Shown here one piece after another: positions 1 to 9,063 of a DNA stretch of 64,000 nt. Made by a program: the position numbers and the translations under genes. The stretch is from NCBI RefSeq assembly GCF_039539445.1, contig NZ_BAABDD010000002.1, positions 310,001 through 374,000 on the forward strand, read 5' to 3'. A model generated the notes under the pieces. The model worked only from the letters and a program-made list of their open reading frames with translations, did no database searches and was not told the DNA's origin. Source of the DNA: Salinactinospora qingdaonensis (GTDB taxonomy: Bacteria > Actinomycetota > Actinomycetes > Streptosporangiales > Streptosporangiaceae). Within the stretch, counting starts at the first letter, position 1. Every line of letters begins with the position of its first letter.

Positions 1-308
1 CTGCCCCCGACCGCCTCCATCGCATAACACAATGCGTCCGAGGAGGTGTGCAGCGTCGCCCCCATCGAGGTGGCGGTGCGGCGAAGGATCGGTGCGGGCG
101 CCGGAGCTGTCGTGTCGCGTGCTCTCCCTGTGGCTCAGGGGGCAGGAGGTGCCCATGGGGGAGCGGTCGCCGCATGCCGGTATCCGTCACTCCATGTCAT
201 CATTTGGTGTCGCAATAGCCAAAAGTGGGTATTCAGCTACTTTCGGTTGTCGTAGGTAGGGGTGGATCGCTAACAGCCCCAAGCACGACCTGTGGGGAGT
301 GATGGGTC
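1..308. other. Leading intergenic region before the peptide importer
   Basis: No convincing gene. Short open frames here are Arg/Pro-rich and lack a ribosome site. A weak sigma-70-like pair, TTGTCG at 247-252 and TAACAG at 271-276 with an 18-bp spacer, lies just upstream of the first permease gene. It could be the operon promoter, but the match is poor. The left edge cuts off whatever lies upstream. Confidence 0.4.
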
Positions 309-1301
309 ATGAACGCGCCATTGGACGCGCCCGAGAGTTCCGCCTCGGCCGCCGCGTCCCCCGGCCCGGGCAGGGAAGCGGCGAGCCAAGGCAAGTCGCT
401 CGGGCAGATCGCGTGGCTGCGGCTCAAGCGTGACAAAGTCGCCATGACCGGCGCCGTCATCGTCGTCATGATGTGCCTGGTAGCCCTGTTCGCCCCTGTC
501 ATCGTCAAATTCTTGGGCCACCCGCCCAACGAGTGGCACCAGGAGATGATCGATCCTGTCTTGAGCACCGCCAACGAGCCCTGGGGCGGGGTCAGTGCCG
601 AATATCTCTTCGGGGTGGAGCCCGTCAACGGGCGCGACCTGTTCAGCAGGGTGGTCTACGGTGCCCGCGTCTCCATGCTGATCGGCTTTTTGGCCACCCT
701 CGTCTCCGTAGTCATCGGCACGTTCTTCGGGATCGTCGCCGGCTACTTCGGCGGCTGGGTCGACTCCCTCGTCAGCCGCGCTATGGATGTCTTCCTGGCG
801 TTTCCCCTGTTGTTGTTCGCGATGGCCCTTGTCGGCGTGCTCCCCGACGCCGCCTTCGGACTTCAGGGCAACGCGCTGCGCATCGCCATCCTCGTTTTCA
901 TCATCGGTTTCTTCAATTGGCCCTACATCGGTCGCATCATCCGGGGCCAAACCATTTCCCTGCGAGAACGCGAGTTCGTCGAGGCCGCGCGCAGCCTGGG
1001 GGCCGGCCATCTCCACATCCTGGGCAAGGAACTGCTCCCCAACCTCGTCGCCCCCATCCTGGTCTATTCGACCCTGCTCATCCCCACCAACATCCTCTTC
1101 GAGTCGGCGCTGTCCTTCTTGGGGGTAGGCGTTGCCCCGCCCACCCCCACGTGGGGAGGCATGCTCTCCGACGCGGTGCGGTTCTACAACGCCGCGCCCA
1201 ACTTCATGCTCGCCCCCGGCATCGCCATCTTCGTCACCGTCTTGGCCTTCAACCTCTTCGGTGACGGACTCCGCGACGCTTTGGACCCGCGCACCCACTA
1301 G
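309..1301 (+). CDS. Peptide ABC transporter permease, DppC/OppC type
   Basis: Integral membrane permease, 330 aa, of a dipeptide/oligopeptide importer. After a hydrophilic N-terminus of about 40 residues comes a first membrane segment (VAMTGAVIVVMMCLVALFAP), a long outside loop, then a five-segment transport domain. The cytoplasmic EAA loop is visible as EFVEAARSLGAGHLHILGKE, the contact point for the ATPase. A purine-rich ribosome site (GGGGAG) precedes the ATG. It is the first gene of a run encoding receptor, second permease and fused ATPase on the same strand, so one importer is inferred. The order permease C, receptor, permease B, ATPase differs from the usual receptor-B-C-D-F. The substrate cannot be read from sequence; peptides are most likely, nickel or an oligosaccharide is possible. 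Confidence 0.9.
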   Translation: MNAPLDAPESSASAAASPGPGREAASQGKSLGQIAWLRLKRDKVAMTGAVIVVMMCLVALFAPVIVKFLGHPPNEWHQEMIDPVLSTANEPWGGVSAEYLFGVEPVNGRDLFSRVVYGARVSMLIGFLATLVSVVIGTFFGIVAGYFGGWVDSLVSRAMDVFLAFPLLLFAMALVGVLPDAAFGLQGNALRIAILVFIIGFFNWPYIGRIIRGQTISLREREFVEAARSLGAGHLHILGKELLPNLVAPILVYSTLLIPTNILFESALSFLGVGVAPPTPTWGGMLSDAVRFYNAAPNFMLAPGIAIFVTVLAFNLFGDGLRDALDPRTH

Positions 1302-1387
1302 TCGACCGCCCCGACGCGCCACGTTCGGGCGTGGCCCCACCCTGTCCCGTTCACGTCCCGAGCTATTGCAAACGAGAGGTACGTACC

Positions 1388-3121
1388 GTGAAAAGACGTT
1401 ACTTAAAGCTCACCGCGCTGGGCGTCGCAGCGAGCTTGGGTCTCTGTGCCTGCGGCGGCACCGACAGCGGTGACGCCGCACAAAATGAGGCCGTCGACGG
1501 CATCGTCCGCCCCACTGACGAACAGGGCGGCACCTTGACCTTCGCCCACTCCAACGAGTTCGACTCAATGGACCCGGGCAACACCTACTACGCCGCCAAC
1601 TGGAACTTCAGCCGCTTCTACGCGCGCCGGCTGGTCACCTACGCCCAACAGCCCGGCGAGGCCGGCCAGGAGTTGGTCCCCGACCTGGCCACCGACCTGG
1701 GCGAGGTCAGCGATGACGGCCTGACCTGGACCTACACCCTCAAGGAAGGGGTGAAATACCAAGACGGCAGCCCCATCGTCGCCGAGCACATCAAGTACGC
1801 CATCGCACGCAGCAACTTCGCCACCGACGTCATCAACAAGGGCCCCACCTACTTCGCCGACCTCCTCGACGAAGACGACTACGCCGGCCCCTACCAAGAC
1901 TCCGACCTCGACAACTTCGAGGCCATCGAGACCCCCGACGAGCGCACCATCGTGTTCCACCTCAAGGAACCCTTCGGCGAGTTCGACTACCTGGCCACGA
2001 TGCCCCAGACCGCGCCGGTGCCCCCCGACGCCGACACCGGCACGCAGTACCAGACCGAGGTCGTCTCCTCCGGGCCCTACCAGTTCGACGGCCAGTGGCA
2101 GCCCGGCTCCACCCTGACGCTGGTCCGCAACGAGCACTACGACCCCGAAACCGACCCGCTGGTGCGCAACCTGCCCGACGAGATCCAGCTCTCCTTCAAG
2201 CAAAACGCCGACGACATCGACAACCGGCTGCTCTCGGGAGACCTGCTCGTCGGAGCGGCCGGAGTCGGCGTGCAGACCGCCGCTCGAGGCCGCATCCTGC
2301 GCGACGACAACCTCAAAGCCAGATCGGACAATCCGAAGACCGCGTTCCTGTTCTACTTCGCGATCAACCCCAACGTGGCGCCTTTCGACAACAAAGCCTG
2401 CCGCGAAGCCGTCCTCTACGGCGCCGACAAGACGCAACTCCAGACCGCCTTCGGCGGACCCACCGCAGGTGACATCGCCACGAGCCTGCTGCCACCCGTC
2501 GTCCCCGGCTACGAGGAGATCGACCCCTACGGCACCCCCAACCACGAGGGCGATCCCGACAAGACCCGAGCCAAGCTCGCCGAGTGCGGCCACGAGGACG
2601 GCTTCGCCGCCAACATCGCTTACCGCTCCGACCGGCCCGCCGGACAGAAGGCCGCCGAAGCGTTGCAGGCGTCCCTGAGCGAGTACGGCATCACCACCGA
2701 CCTGAAGGGCTACCCCAGCGGCACCTACACCAATGAACAGGCGGGCTCACCGGAATTCGTCCGTCAAGAGGAACTGGGCATCATGATCTACGGCTGGGGA
2801 CCCGACTGGAACTCCGGGTACGGCTTCCTCTCCCAGATCGTCGACGGCGACGCCATCAAGCCTGCCGGCAATTCCAACATCTCCGAGCTCGACAACCCCG
2901 AGATCAACAAGCTGCTCGACGAGGCTGCCCAAAGCCAGGACAAGCAGCGCCGCGAGGAAATCTACGCCCGCATCGACGAGCTGGCCATGGACTCGGCCAC
3001 GTTCCTGCCCTTCGCCAACCGCAAGGTCCTGCTCTACCGGCCCGAAGAACTCACCAACGTCTTCGTCAACCCCAATTACCACATGTACGACTACGTCAGC
3101 TTGGGCGTCGCCCAGAACTAG
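1388..3121 (+). CDS. Peptide ABC transporter substrate-binding lipoprotein (SBP family 5)
   Basis: Extracytoplasmic receptor of about 577 aa with the SBP_bac_5 (DppA/OppA) layout. The GTG start at 1388 is chosen because AGAGG lies 8 bases upstream and the protein then begins VKRRYLKLTALG, a proper signal peptide. A longer frame from 1331 would put a hydrophilic stretch before it. The lipobox is LCAC, giving lipidation at Cys22. Family hallmarks include the early segment GGTLTFAHSNEFDSMDPGN, the middle DGLTWTYTLKEGVKYQDG and a C-terminal region with YGWGPDWNSGYG. It sits between the two permease genes and should deliver substrate to them. Acidic and Asn-rich surface patches are typical of secreted actinobacterial receptors. 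Substrate is unknown. Confidence 0.92.
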   Translation: MKRRYLKLTALGVAASLGLCACGGTDSGDAAQNEAVDGIVRPTDEQGGTLTFAHSNEFDSMDPGNTYYAANWNFSRFYARRLVTYAQQPGEAGQELVPDLATDLGEVSDDGLTWTYTLKEGVKYQDGSPIVAEHIKYAIARSNFATDVINKGPTYFADLLDEDDYAGPYQDSDLDNFEAIETPDERTIVFHLKEPFGEFDYLATMPQTAPVPPDADTGTQYQTEVVSSGPYQFDGQWQPGSTLTLVRNEHYDPETDPLVRNLPDEIQLSFKQNADDIDNRLLSGDLLVGAAGVGVQTAARGRILRDDNLKARSDNPKTAFLFYFAINPNVAPFDNKACREAVLYGADKTQLQTAFGGPTAGDIATSLLPPVVPGYEEIDPYGTPNHEGDPDKTRAKLAECGHEDGFAANIAYRSDRPAGQKAAEALQASLSEYGITTDLKGYPSGTYTNEQAGSPEFVRQEELGIMIYGWGPDWNSGYGFLSQIVDGDAIKPAGNSNISELDNPEINKLLDEAAQSQDKQRREEIYARIDELAMDSATFLPFANRKVLLYRPEELTNVFVNPNYHMYDYVSLGVAQN

Positions 3122-3202
3122 TGACCACGGGGGCGGGCTGTGCCGGGCCCGCCCCCCTCGGCCCCGTTAGCGCAAGGCAGGTGAAGGCCACGGCCGCCCG
3201 CT

Positions 3203-4219
3203 GTGATCACATACATTCTCCGCCGCCTCGTCGCCGGCGTCGGCCTGCTGTTGGTGGTCAGCATGGTCGTCTTCGCGATCTTCTTCCTGGTTCCGCGGGT
3301 GGCCGGCGCCGACGCCGACACCCTGGCCGCCCGCTACGTCGGCAAATCGCCCAGCCCCGAAGCCGTGGCCGCGGTCAAGGAACGCCTCAACCTGGACGAC
3401 CCGATCGCCGTCCAGTACGCAGAGTTCGTCAAGGGCCTGGTGATGGGCACCGACTACGACAGCGGCACCGACGTTATCCACTGCTCGGCGCCCTGCTTCG
3501 GCTATTCCTTCAACAACAACCTCGAAGTCTGGCCCCAACTCGTCGACCGGCTGCCGGTGACCGCCTCGCTGGCCGCCGGAGCCGCCGTGATCTGGCTCGG
3601 CGCCGGGGTATCGATCGGCGTGCTTTCGGCGCTGCGCCGCGGCACCCTCATCGACCGCGCCGCCATGGTCACCGCACTGGCCGGAGTCTCGCTGCCGATC
3701 TTTTTCACCGGTTTGGTGTCGCTGGCGCTGCTGAGCTACCAGTGGCAGATCTTCCCGCCCGGCGGCAGCTACACCCCACTGCTGGACAACCCGCTGGAAT
3801 GGGCCTATGGCCTGATCCTGCCATGGCTGACCCTGGCGTTTCTGTACGCGGCGATGTATGCCCGCATGACCCGCGCCGGCATGCTCGACACGATGGGCGA
3901 GGACTACATCCGCACGGCCCGCGCCAAGGGGCTGCCCGAACGCACCGTGGTTACCAAGCACGGGCTGCGCGCCGCGCTGACCCCCATCATCACGATCTTC
4001 GGCCTCGACCTAGGACTGATGCTCGGCGGGGCCGTGCTCACCGAGAGCACGTTCTCACTGCCCGGATTGGGCAAGTTCGCGGTCGACGCCATCCGCGCCA
4101 ACGATTTGCCGGTGGTGCTCGGCGTCACCATGTTCACGGCGCTGTTCGTCGTGGTGGCCAACCTGCTCGTCGACCTTCTCTACGTCTGGGTGGACCCGCG
4201 CGTGCGGGCCCCCTCCTGA
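3203..4219 (+). CDS. Peptide ABC transporter permease, DppB/OppB type
   Basis: Integral membrane permease of 338 aa. It starts GTG-ATC-ACA (MITYILRRLVAGVGLLLVV), the usual DppB N-terminus with one membrane helix followed by a long external loop, here rather Asp/Cys-containing (DVIHCSAPCFGY). The binding-protein-dependent transport domain covers the last two thirds. The EAA loop reads EDYIRTARAKGLPERTVVTK. An AGGTGAAGG stretch lies about 15 bases upstream, so the start is a little uncertain. It pairs with the DppC-type permease at the head of the operon to make the channel. Confidence 0.92.
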   Translation: MITYILRRLVAGVGLLLVVSMVVFAIFFLVPRVAGADADTLAARYVGKSPSPEAVAAVKERLNLDDPIAVQYAEFVKGLVMGTDYDSGTDVIHCSAPCFGYSFNNNLEVWPQLVDRLPVTASLAAGAAVIWLGAGVSIGVLSALRRGTLIDRAAMVTALAGVSLPIFFTGLVSLALLSYQWQIFPPGGSYTPLLDNPLEWAYGLILPWLTLAFLYAAMYARMTRAGMLDTMGEDYIRTARAKGLPERTVVTKHGLRAALTPIITIFGLDLGLMLGGAVLTESTFSLPGLGKFAVDAIRANDLPVVLGVTMFTALFVVVANLLVDLLYVWVDPRVRAPS

Positions 4220-4266
4220 TCCGATCCCGCCCCTTCGGGGCCTGCGAGTCCAACCGTGGAGTGACC

Positions 4267-6075
4267 ATGACCAACGCCTCGCCCGCGCCGACGCCCCCCG
4301 TGACACCGCCTCCGGTCGTCAGCGTGCGTGACCTGCGTATCACATTCCCCACGCTGGAGGGACCGCTCACCGCCGTCGACGGACTCTCCTTCGAGCTGTC
4401 TCCCGGCGGAGCGCTGGGCATCGTCGGCGAGTCGGGCTCGGGTAAGAGCGCGGCCTCGCTGGCGCTGATGGGGCTGCACCGCGCCACCAACGCCACGGTC
4501 ACCGGCGACATCACCGTCGCCGGCGTCGATGTGAGCCGCGCCGACGACGCCACCGTGCGCGCCATGCGGGGCAACGACATCGCCATGGTGTTCCAAGACC
4601 CGATGTCGGCCCTGCACCCGCAGTACACCATCGGTAATCAGATCGTCGAGGCCTACCGCACCCACCGTCGCTCGGCCAGCGCCGCCCAGGCTCGCCAGCG
4701 GGCCATCGACGTCCTCGACCGCGTGGGAATCCCGCACCCGGCCACGCGCATCAACGCCTACCCCCACGAGTTCTCCGGCGGCATGAAGCAGCGGGTACTC
4801 ATCGCGATGGGCCTGGTGTGCGAACCGAAGGTGCTGCTGGCCGACGAGCCTACGACCGCCCTCGACGTCACCGTGCAGGCCCAGATTCTCGACCTGCTCG
4901 AAGACCTGCGCACTGACACGGGCATGGCCCTGATCCTGGTCAGCCACGACCTGGGGGTGGTCGCCGGCTCCACCGAGGACATCATCGTCATGCGCGAGGG
5001 CTGCGAGGTCGAAAGCGGCGATGTGCGCCAGGTCTTGAAGTCTCCCGAACACCCCTACACGCGCGACCTCCTCGACGCCGTGCCTCGTCTGGACCTTTCC
5101 CGCCAGGAACGGCTCGCCCGGCTACGCACCGAACGGAGCCGGGCCCGCGAAAGCGGCACCGGTTCCGCTCACGTCACCCCCGCACCGCACCCCTCCCCCC
5201 GCGGGCCGGTCGACGCCGAACCGCTGGTGCGCGTGGAGAACCTGCGCCGCCGCTTCCGGGTGCGCGGTGGCCTCTTCGGGCGGGCCAGCCACTTCTACGC
5301 CGTCGACGGTGTCTCGTTGCAGGTCCACCGCGGGGAGAGCCTGGGCATCGTCGGCGAGTCGGGCTCGGGCAAGAGCACCCTGTCGCGCATGATCACCCGC
5401 CTGCTCCCGCCCACGGACGGGCGGATCATCTTCGACGGCCACGACATCACCCACAGCAGCGAGCGCGCGCTGCGGCCCCTGCGCCGCGACATGCAGATCA
5501 TCTTCCAGAACCCCTACTCGTCGCTGAACCCGCGCCGCACCGTCGGCGACATCGTCGGCGCCGGCCTGCGCGTTCAGGGCAACCGGGACAGCCGGGCCGT
5601 CAAACGCCAAGTCAAAGAGTTGTTGGAGCGGGTTGGTCTGGAGCCCGACCACTACGACCGTTTTCCCCACGCCTTCTCCGGCGGCCAGCGCCAGCGCATC
5701 GCGATCGCGCGGGCGCTCATCCTCAACCCCAAGCTGGTCATCTGCGACGAGCCGGTCTCGGCCCTCGACGTCTCCACTCAGGAACAGGTGCTTCGCCTCT
5801 TGGCTGAGCTCCAGGACGACCTCGACCTGACTCTGATCTTCGTCGCCCACGACCTAGCCGTGGTGCGCCAGGTCAGCGACCGGGTTGTCGTCATGCGTCA
5901 GGGCCGCGTCGTGGAGAGCGGCGACGGGGACGCCGTCTACGACACCCCCGAACACCCCTACACTCGTCAGCTTCTCGCCGCCGTTCCCGTCCTCGATCCC
6001 GAGGAAGCCCACGAGCGGCGCGTGGAGCGCCAGCGACTCCGCGAGGCCGTCGGCGACGAAGGAGTGGCGTCTTGA
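4267..6075 (+). CDS. Fused peptide ABC transporter ATPase (DppD-DppF in one chain)
   Basis: A 602-aa protein with two complete nucleotide-binding domains, energising peptide import at the inner face of the membrane. Domain 1 has Walker A GESGSGKS near residue 54, signature FSGGMKQR and Walker B VLLADEPTTALD. Domain 2 has Walker A GESGSGKS near residue 363, signature FSGGQRQR and Walker B LVICDEPVSALD. Each domain ends with the oligopeptide/dipeptide C-terminal extension (PEHPYT). The linker around residues 285-318 is Arg- and Pro-rich. The ATG at 4267 is preceded by GGAG five bases upstream. The open frame extends far upstream but only as low-complexity sequence antisense or out of frame to the permease. 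Such D-F fusions are known in actinobacteria. It is last in the operon and convergent with the next gene. Confidence 0.93.
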   Translation: MTNASPAPTPPVTPPPVVSVRDLRITFPTLEGPLTAVDGLSFELSPGGALGIVGESGSGKSAASLALMGLHRATNATVTGDITVAGVDVSRADDATVRAMRGNDIAMVFQDPMSALHPQYTIGNQIVEAYRTHRRSASAAQARQRAIDVLDRVGIPHPATRINAYPHEFSGGMKQRVLIAMGLVCEPKVLLADEPTTALDVTVQAQILDLLEDLRTDTGMALILVSHDLGVVAGSTEDIIVMREGCEVESGDVRQVLKSPEHPYTRDLLDAVPRLDLSRQERLARLRTERSRARESGTGSAHVTPAPHPSPRGPVDAEPLVRVENLRRRFRVRGGLFGRASHFYAVDGVSLQVHRGESLGIVGESGSGKSTLSRMITRLLPPTDGRIIFDGHDITHSSERALRPLRRDMQIIFQNPYSSLNPRRTVGDIVGAGLRVQGNRDSRAVKRQVKELLERVGLEPDHYDRFPHAFSGGQRQRIAIARALILNPKLVICDEPVSALDVSTQEQVLRLLAELQDDLDLTLIFVAHDLAVVRQVSDRVVVMRQGRVVESGDGDAVYDTPEHPYTRQLLAAVPVLDPEEAHERRVERQRLREAVGDEGVAS

Positions 6076-6093
6076 CCCGCGCCGTGGCGGTGG

Positions 6094-7527
6094 TCAGTAG
6101 CCGCCACGGGTCCGGCGTGCCGCAGGCCGGGTCTGTCGGCCCGCTCCAGCCAGGCCACCGCGCTGGAACGCGCGCACCAGCTCCCCGCCCAGGTTGACCC
6201 CGGCGCCCAGCGCGAGCCCCACCGCGACCGCCTCCGACAGGCTGAGCAAGCCGGGGACGACGCCGGCGTCGTCCAGACTGAACTGCAACAGCCCCCGGTA
6301 GAGGATGCTGCCTGGCAGCAGCGGCGCAATCGAGGGCACGAGATAGGTCAGCACCGGCCGCTGTTCCCGGCGCGCCAGCCAGTGTCCGACGACTCCGACC
6401 GCCACGGCCGCTCCCGCTGTGGCCACGACCACCGGCACATCCAGGAAAGCGCGTAGTCCCGCGTGGATCAGCCAGATCAACAGCCCCAAGACCCCGATGG
6501 CCGGCAGGGCGCGACCTGGCACGGCCAGCGAGACCGCGAAGGCAACGGCGATCCCGGCGGCTCCCAGCATCACGACCGGGTTGATCTCCATACTCACGGT
6601 GGGCAGGTCGTCCAGGTTCATGCCGACGCCCAGACGCACCGCCGTGTAGGCGACCGCACCCACGCCCGACACGATCGCGCCCAGCGTGAAGAAGACTTCC
6701 AGTAACCGTGCGATCGAGGAGACGTAGCTGCCGCTGATCCCGTCCTGCAAGCTTGCCACCAGGGCACGCCCCGGCAGCAGTGCCATGATGTTCCCGGTGA
6801 TGATGGCGCCGGCCGCCAGCCCCAGATCGAGCTCGGCGCTGATCCACAGCAGCGCCACCCCGATGCTGGAGGCGATCGTCGCGGCTGCCGCCATCTGGTA
6901 GAACTCCGCCACGCCCCGCTTGGCCAACACCACCGAGATCCGGTCGCCCAGCACGGTCGCCACAAACGCGGCAGCGGCGATGATGAGCTGCCCGCCGACC
7001 ATGAGACTGGCGCTGGAGGCGATCAATCCGAAGGCGGTGACCAGCAACCATTTGGGGTAGGGCGGGCGGGAGCGCTTGATGTCCTGTAGCCGTGCGATGG
7101 CCCCTTCCAGCTCGACCAGGCCCAACGCCGCGTCCTGCACGAGCGCGTGCAGCTCGTTGACCCGGAAGTAGTCCAGCGCCCGGCGCCGTACCACCCGCTC
7201 GCCGGTGATGGGGGCGTGACCCTCGCCGGGGTGGCACGACAGCGTGATGGCGGTGAAGGTCACCGACACCTCGCTGCGCGGCAGCTCGAAAGCCACCGCC
7301 AGGCTCAGCATCGATTCGCTGACGACCTCCGTCCCCTCGCCGCTGGCCAGCAGCAGTTCTCCCACGCGCAGCACCAGATCGATCGCTCGGGGATCGGCCA
7401 AGGCAGCGGAGTCGTCATCGAGCAGGTCGGCGCTGAACTCCGTATCGTGGGCGACACGCCAGCTACGGAGTCGCCGCAACAGGGTCTCATCGTTGAGCGG
7501 CCCCGGCCGCTGCGGTCGCTGCACCAT
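6094..7527 (-). CDS. ThrE-type threonine/serine exporter family protein
   Basis: Polytopic membrane protein of 477 aa with a soluble N-terminal half (DUF1212, ThrE family) and a hydrophobic C-terminal half with about ten helices. Recognised by the N-terminal block LLLASGEGTEVVSESMLSLA, the following VSVTFTAITLS, and the helical region starting KWLLVTAFGLIASSASL. In Corynebacterium, ThrE exports threonine and serine. The actual substrate here is not proven. An AAGGAGG site lies about 15 bases before the first possible ATG. That is long, but there is an in-frame stop just upstream, so no earlier start exists. It is convergent with the peptide ATPase gene, only 18 bases apart. Confidence 0.85.
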   Translation of the reverse strand: MVQRPQRPGPLNDETLLRRLRSWRVAHDTEFSADLLDDDSAALADPRAIDLVLRVGELLLASGEGTEVVSESMLSLAVAFELPRSEVSVTFTAITLSCHPGEGHAPITGERVVRRRALDYFRVNELHALVQDAALGLVELEGAIARLQDIKRSRPPYPKWLLVTAFGLIASSASLMVGGQLIIAAAAFVATVLGDRISVVLAKRGVAEFYQMAAAATIASSIGVALLWISAELDLGLAAGAIITGNIMALLPGRALVASLQDGISGSYVSSIARLLEVFFTLGAIVSGVGAVAYTAVRLGVGMNLDDLPTVSMEINPVVMLGAAGIAVAFAVSLAVPGRALPAIGVLGLLIWLIHAGLRAFLDVPVVVATAGAAVAVGVVGHWLARREQRPVLTYLVPSIAPLLPGSILYRGLLQFSLDDAGVVPGLLSLSEAVAVGLALGAGVNLGGELVRAFQRGGLAGAGRQTRPAARRTRGGY

Positions 7528-8051
7528 CGGCGGGATGTACTACCTCCTTCTGCGGTGGCCGCCGGGCAGACGGTCACGGCGACGAGCGTGGGTGGGAGAG
7601 TCGGGGCTGTGGAGCTGACGGTGCCCCCGCGGGCGGGCTTCGCCCGCGCGGGAGACGACATGGACAGTGGTGCGCGACAGATCCAAAAGCCGAGCGGATA
7701 CCCCTGAGTGCTACCGAGGAGACGCTTCCTGGAGTCGCCCGGTTGGCGTGCGCCCCCCGTGTAGCGAGAGTGACGTGGGACACACCATGCAGTGCCTCGT
7801 GGAGAGAGGCCCTGTGTCGGCAACGCGGCCAGCAGGCAGTGTCATCCCGCTGCCGCCCGCGATTCCTCTCCGGGGCCACCGGCTGCACCGTCAGCCCTGG
7901 CCGCCCCGCTTCCCCGGGGCCGTGCGCTCGCCCCGGTCTGCGGTAGCGCCACGTGGCGTGGCGGGTGGGAGCACGCGGTCGGATCAGGTGGGGCCGCCGC
8001 GTGTGCCACCAGCGGGCCGCTGGCCCCACCTGATCCGACCGAGAGCCGATA
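7528..8051. other. Intergenic region with two hairpins
   Basis: About 520 bases without a convincing gene on either strand. It holds a GC-rich hairpin with 8-bp arms at 7628-7635 and 7641-7648, and a much longer inverted repeat at 7976-8041 (listed separately). The promoter of the leftward ThrE-type gene should lie here but no clear hexamer pair was found. Confidence 0.5.
7976..8041. terminator. 20-bp perfect inverted repeat after the response regulator gene
   Basis: Arms at 7976-7995 and 8022-8041 are exact reverse complements over 20 bases (left arm starts CGGTCGGATCAGG), separated by 26 bases. The right end lies 10 bases beyond the stop codon of the leftward response regulator gene. The position fits a factor-independent terminator, although no U-tract follows. 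The loop is longer than usual, so a recombination or protein-binding role cannot be excluded. Confidence 0.65.
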
Positions 8052-8738
8052 CTAGTCCCGGTTGTCGCCGGGGCGCACCAGTCCAGCTTCATAGGCATAG
8101 ACCACCGCTTGGACCCGGTCGCGCAGATCGAGCTTGGTCAACACATTGCCGACGTGCGTCTTGACGGTGGTCTCACTCACGACCAGCCGGCCGGCGATTT
8201 CGGCATTGCTCATCCCGCGAGAAAGCAGCCGCAGCACCTCCCGCTCCCGTTCGGTGAGTTGCTCCAACCGGGGAGGGTGGGCATCGGGGCGCACCGTGGG
8301 CAACTGGTGGGCGAATCGGTCGAGGAGTCGCCGGGTGACCGTGGGCGCCACGACAGCCGCACCGTTGGAGACCACCCGGATCGAGGAGAGGAGCTCCTCG
8401 GGGGGAGCGCTTTTGAGAAGGAATCCGCTCGCGCCGCCCCGCAGGGCCTCGATGACGTACTCGTCCAGGTCGAACGTGGTCAACACCAGAACACGCACCT
8501 GCTGCTCGGCTTCAGCGGCCCAGGCCACGATTTCGCGGGTGGCCGCGATACCGTCCTTGCCCGGCATGCGGACATCCAGCAACACGATGTCGGGCAGCAA
8601 CTGTTTGGTTGAAGCGAGGGCATCGTTGCCGTCACCGGACTCGCCGACCACGGTGATGTCGGGCTCTGACTCCAAGATGAGCTTGAAGCCGGCGCGCAGC
8701 AGTGGCTGGTCATCGACGAGTAGGACACGGATGGACAT
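8052..8738 (-). CDS. NarL/LuxR-family response regulator (orphan)
   Basis: Two-domain transcription regulator of 228 aa. The receiver domain has the acidic pair VDD at residues 8-10, the phospho-acceptor Asp55 in VLLDVRMPG, and a Thr/Lys switch region ending FLLKSAPPEEL. The C-terminal LuxR-type helix-turn-helix spans about residues 160-228 with LTEREREVLRLLSRGMSNAEIA (shown in part) and the recognition helix SETTVKTHVGNVL. No histidine kinase gene flanks it in the window, which is unusual because NarL-type regulators normally follow their kinase. The regulated genes are unknown. GGGAAG about nine bases upstream supports the ATG start. Confidence 0.92.
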   Translation of the reverse strand: MSIRVLLVDDQPLLRAGFKLILESEPDITVVGESGDGNDALASTKQLLPDIVLLDVRMPGKDGIAATREIVAWAAEAEQQVRVLVLTTFDLDEYVIEALRGGASGFLLKSAPPEELLSSIRVVSNGAAVVAPTVTRRLLDRFAHQLPTVRPDAHPPRLEQLTEREREVLRLLSRGMSNAEIAGRLVVSETTVKTHVGNVLTKLDLRDRVQAVVYAYEAGLVRPGDNRD

Positions 8739-9063
8739 ACGTCAATTCTTCCCGATCCACCCCACCGGCTGAGCCCTGCCGACGAGGCGCCGTCGGCGTC
8801 CGCACCGCCGCGTTCACGCCTTTCCCAGCGGGCGCCTACACAGCGGGGAGGGCCCTGGTCTCGTGCTCCACGCCGTGCGGCTGGGGTGAGCCGCGAGCAC
8901 TCCTTGGCCGGCACCGCCCCGTGCGCGGGTGTGCCAGCGGCCGTGCCGGCCGCGTCCCCAGCCCTTAGCTGCACCGGGGATGCCCGCCCTGCGCTTGCTC
9001 TGGGGCGGGACGGGAAGGACCTCCTCGAGACCGCGTCCCGTCCCTTCCCGCGAGGCGCAGCGC
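8739..9063. terminator. Intergenic region with a weak hairpin
   Basis: No gene seen. A 9-bp perfect stem (GGGACGGGA at 9007-9015 with TCCCGTCCC at 9036-9044, 20-base loop) lies about 20 bases past the stop of the leftward nuclease gene and may end its transcript. Confidence 0.4.

Noticed and set aside
1..308. Short open frames at the window start
   Set aside because: Arg/Pro-rich composition, no ribosome site and no recognisable domain.
3121..4266. Long in-frame extension upstream of the fused ATPase gene
   Set aside because: It runs antiframe through the DppB-type permease gene and is Arg/Pro-rich noise; the ATG at 4267 has a ribosome site.
5122..5850. Antisense frames of 200-480 codons opposite ABC, Dop, Pup-proteasome and helicase genes
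   Set aside because: These are typical GC-rich shadow frames, rich in Gly/Val/Asp/Arg, opposite clearly coding genes.
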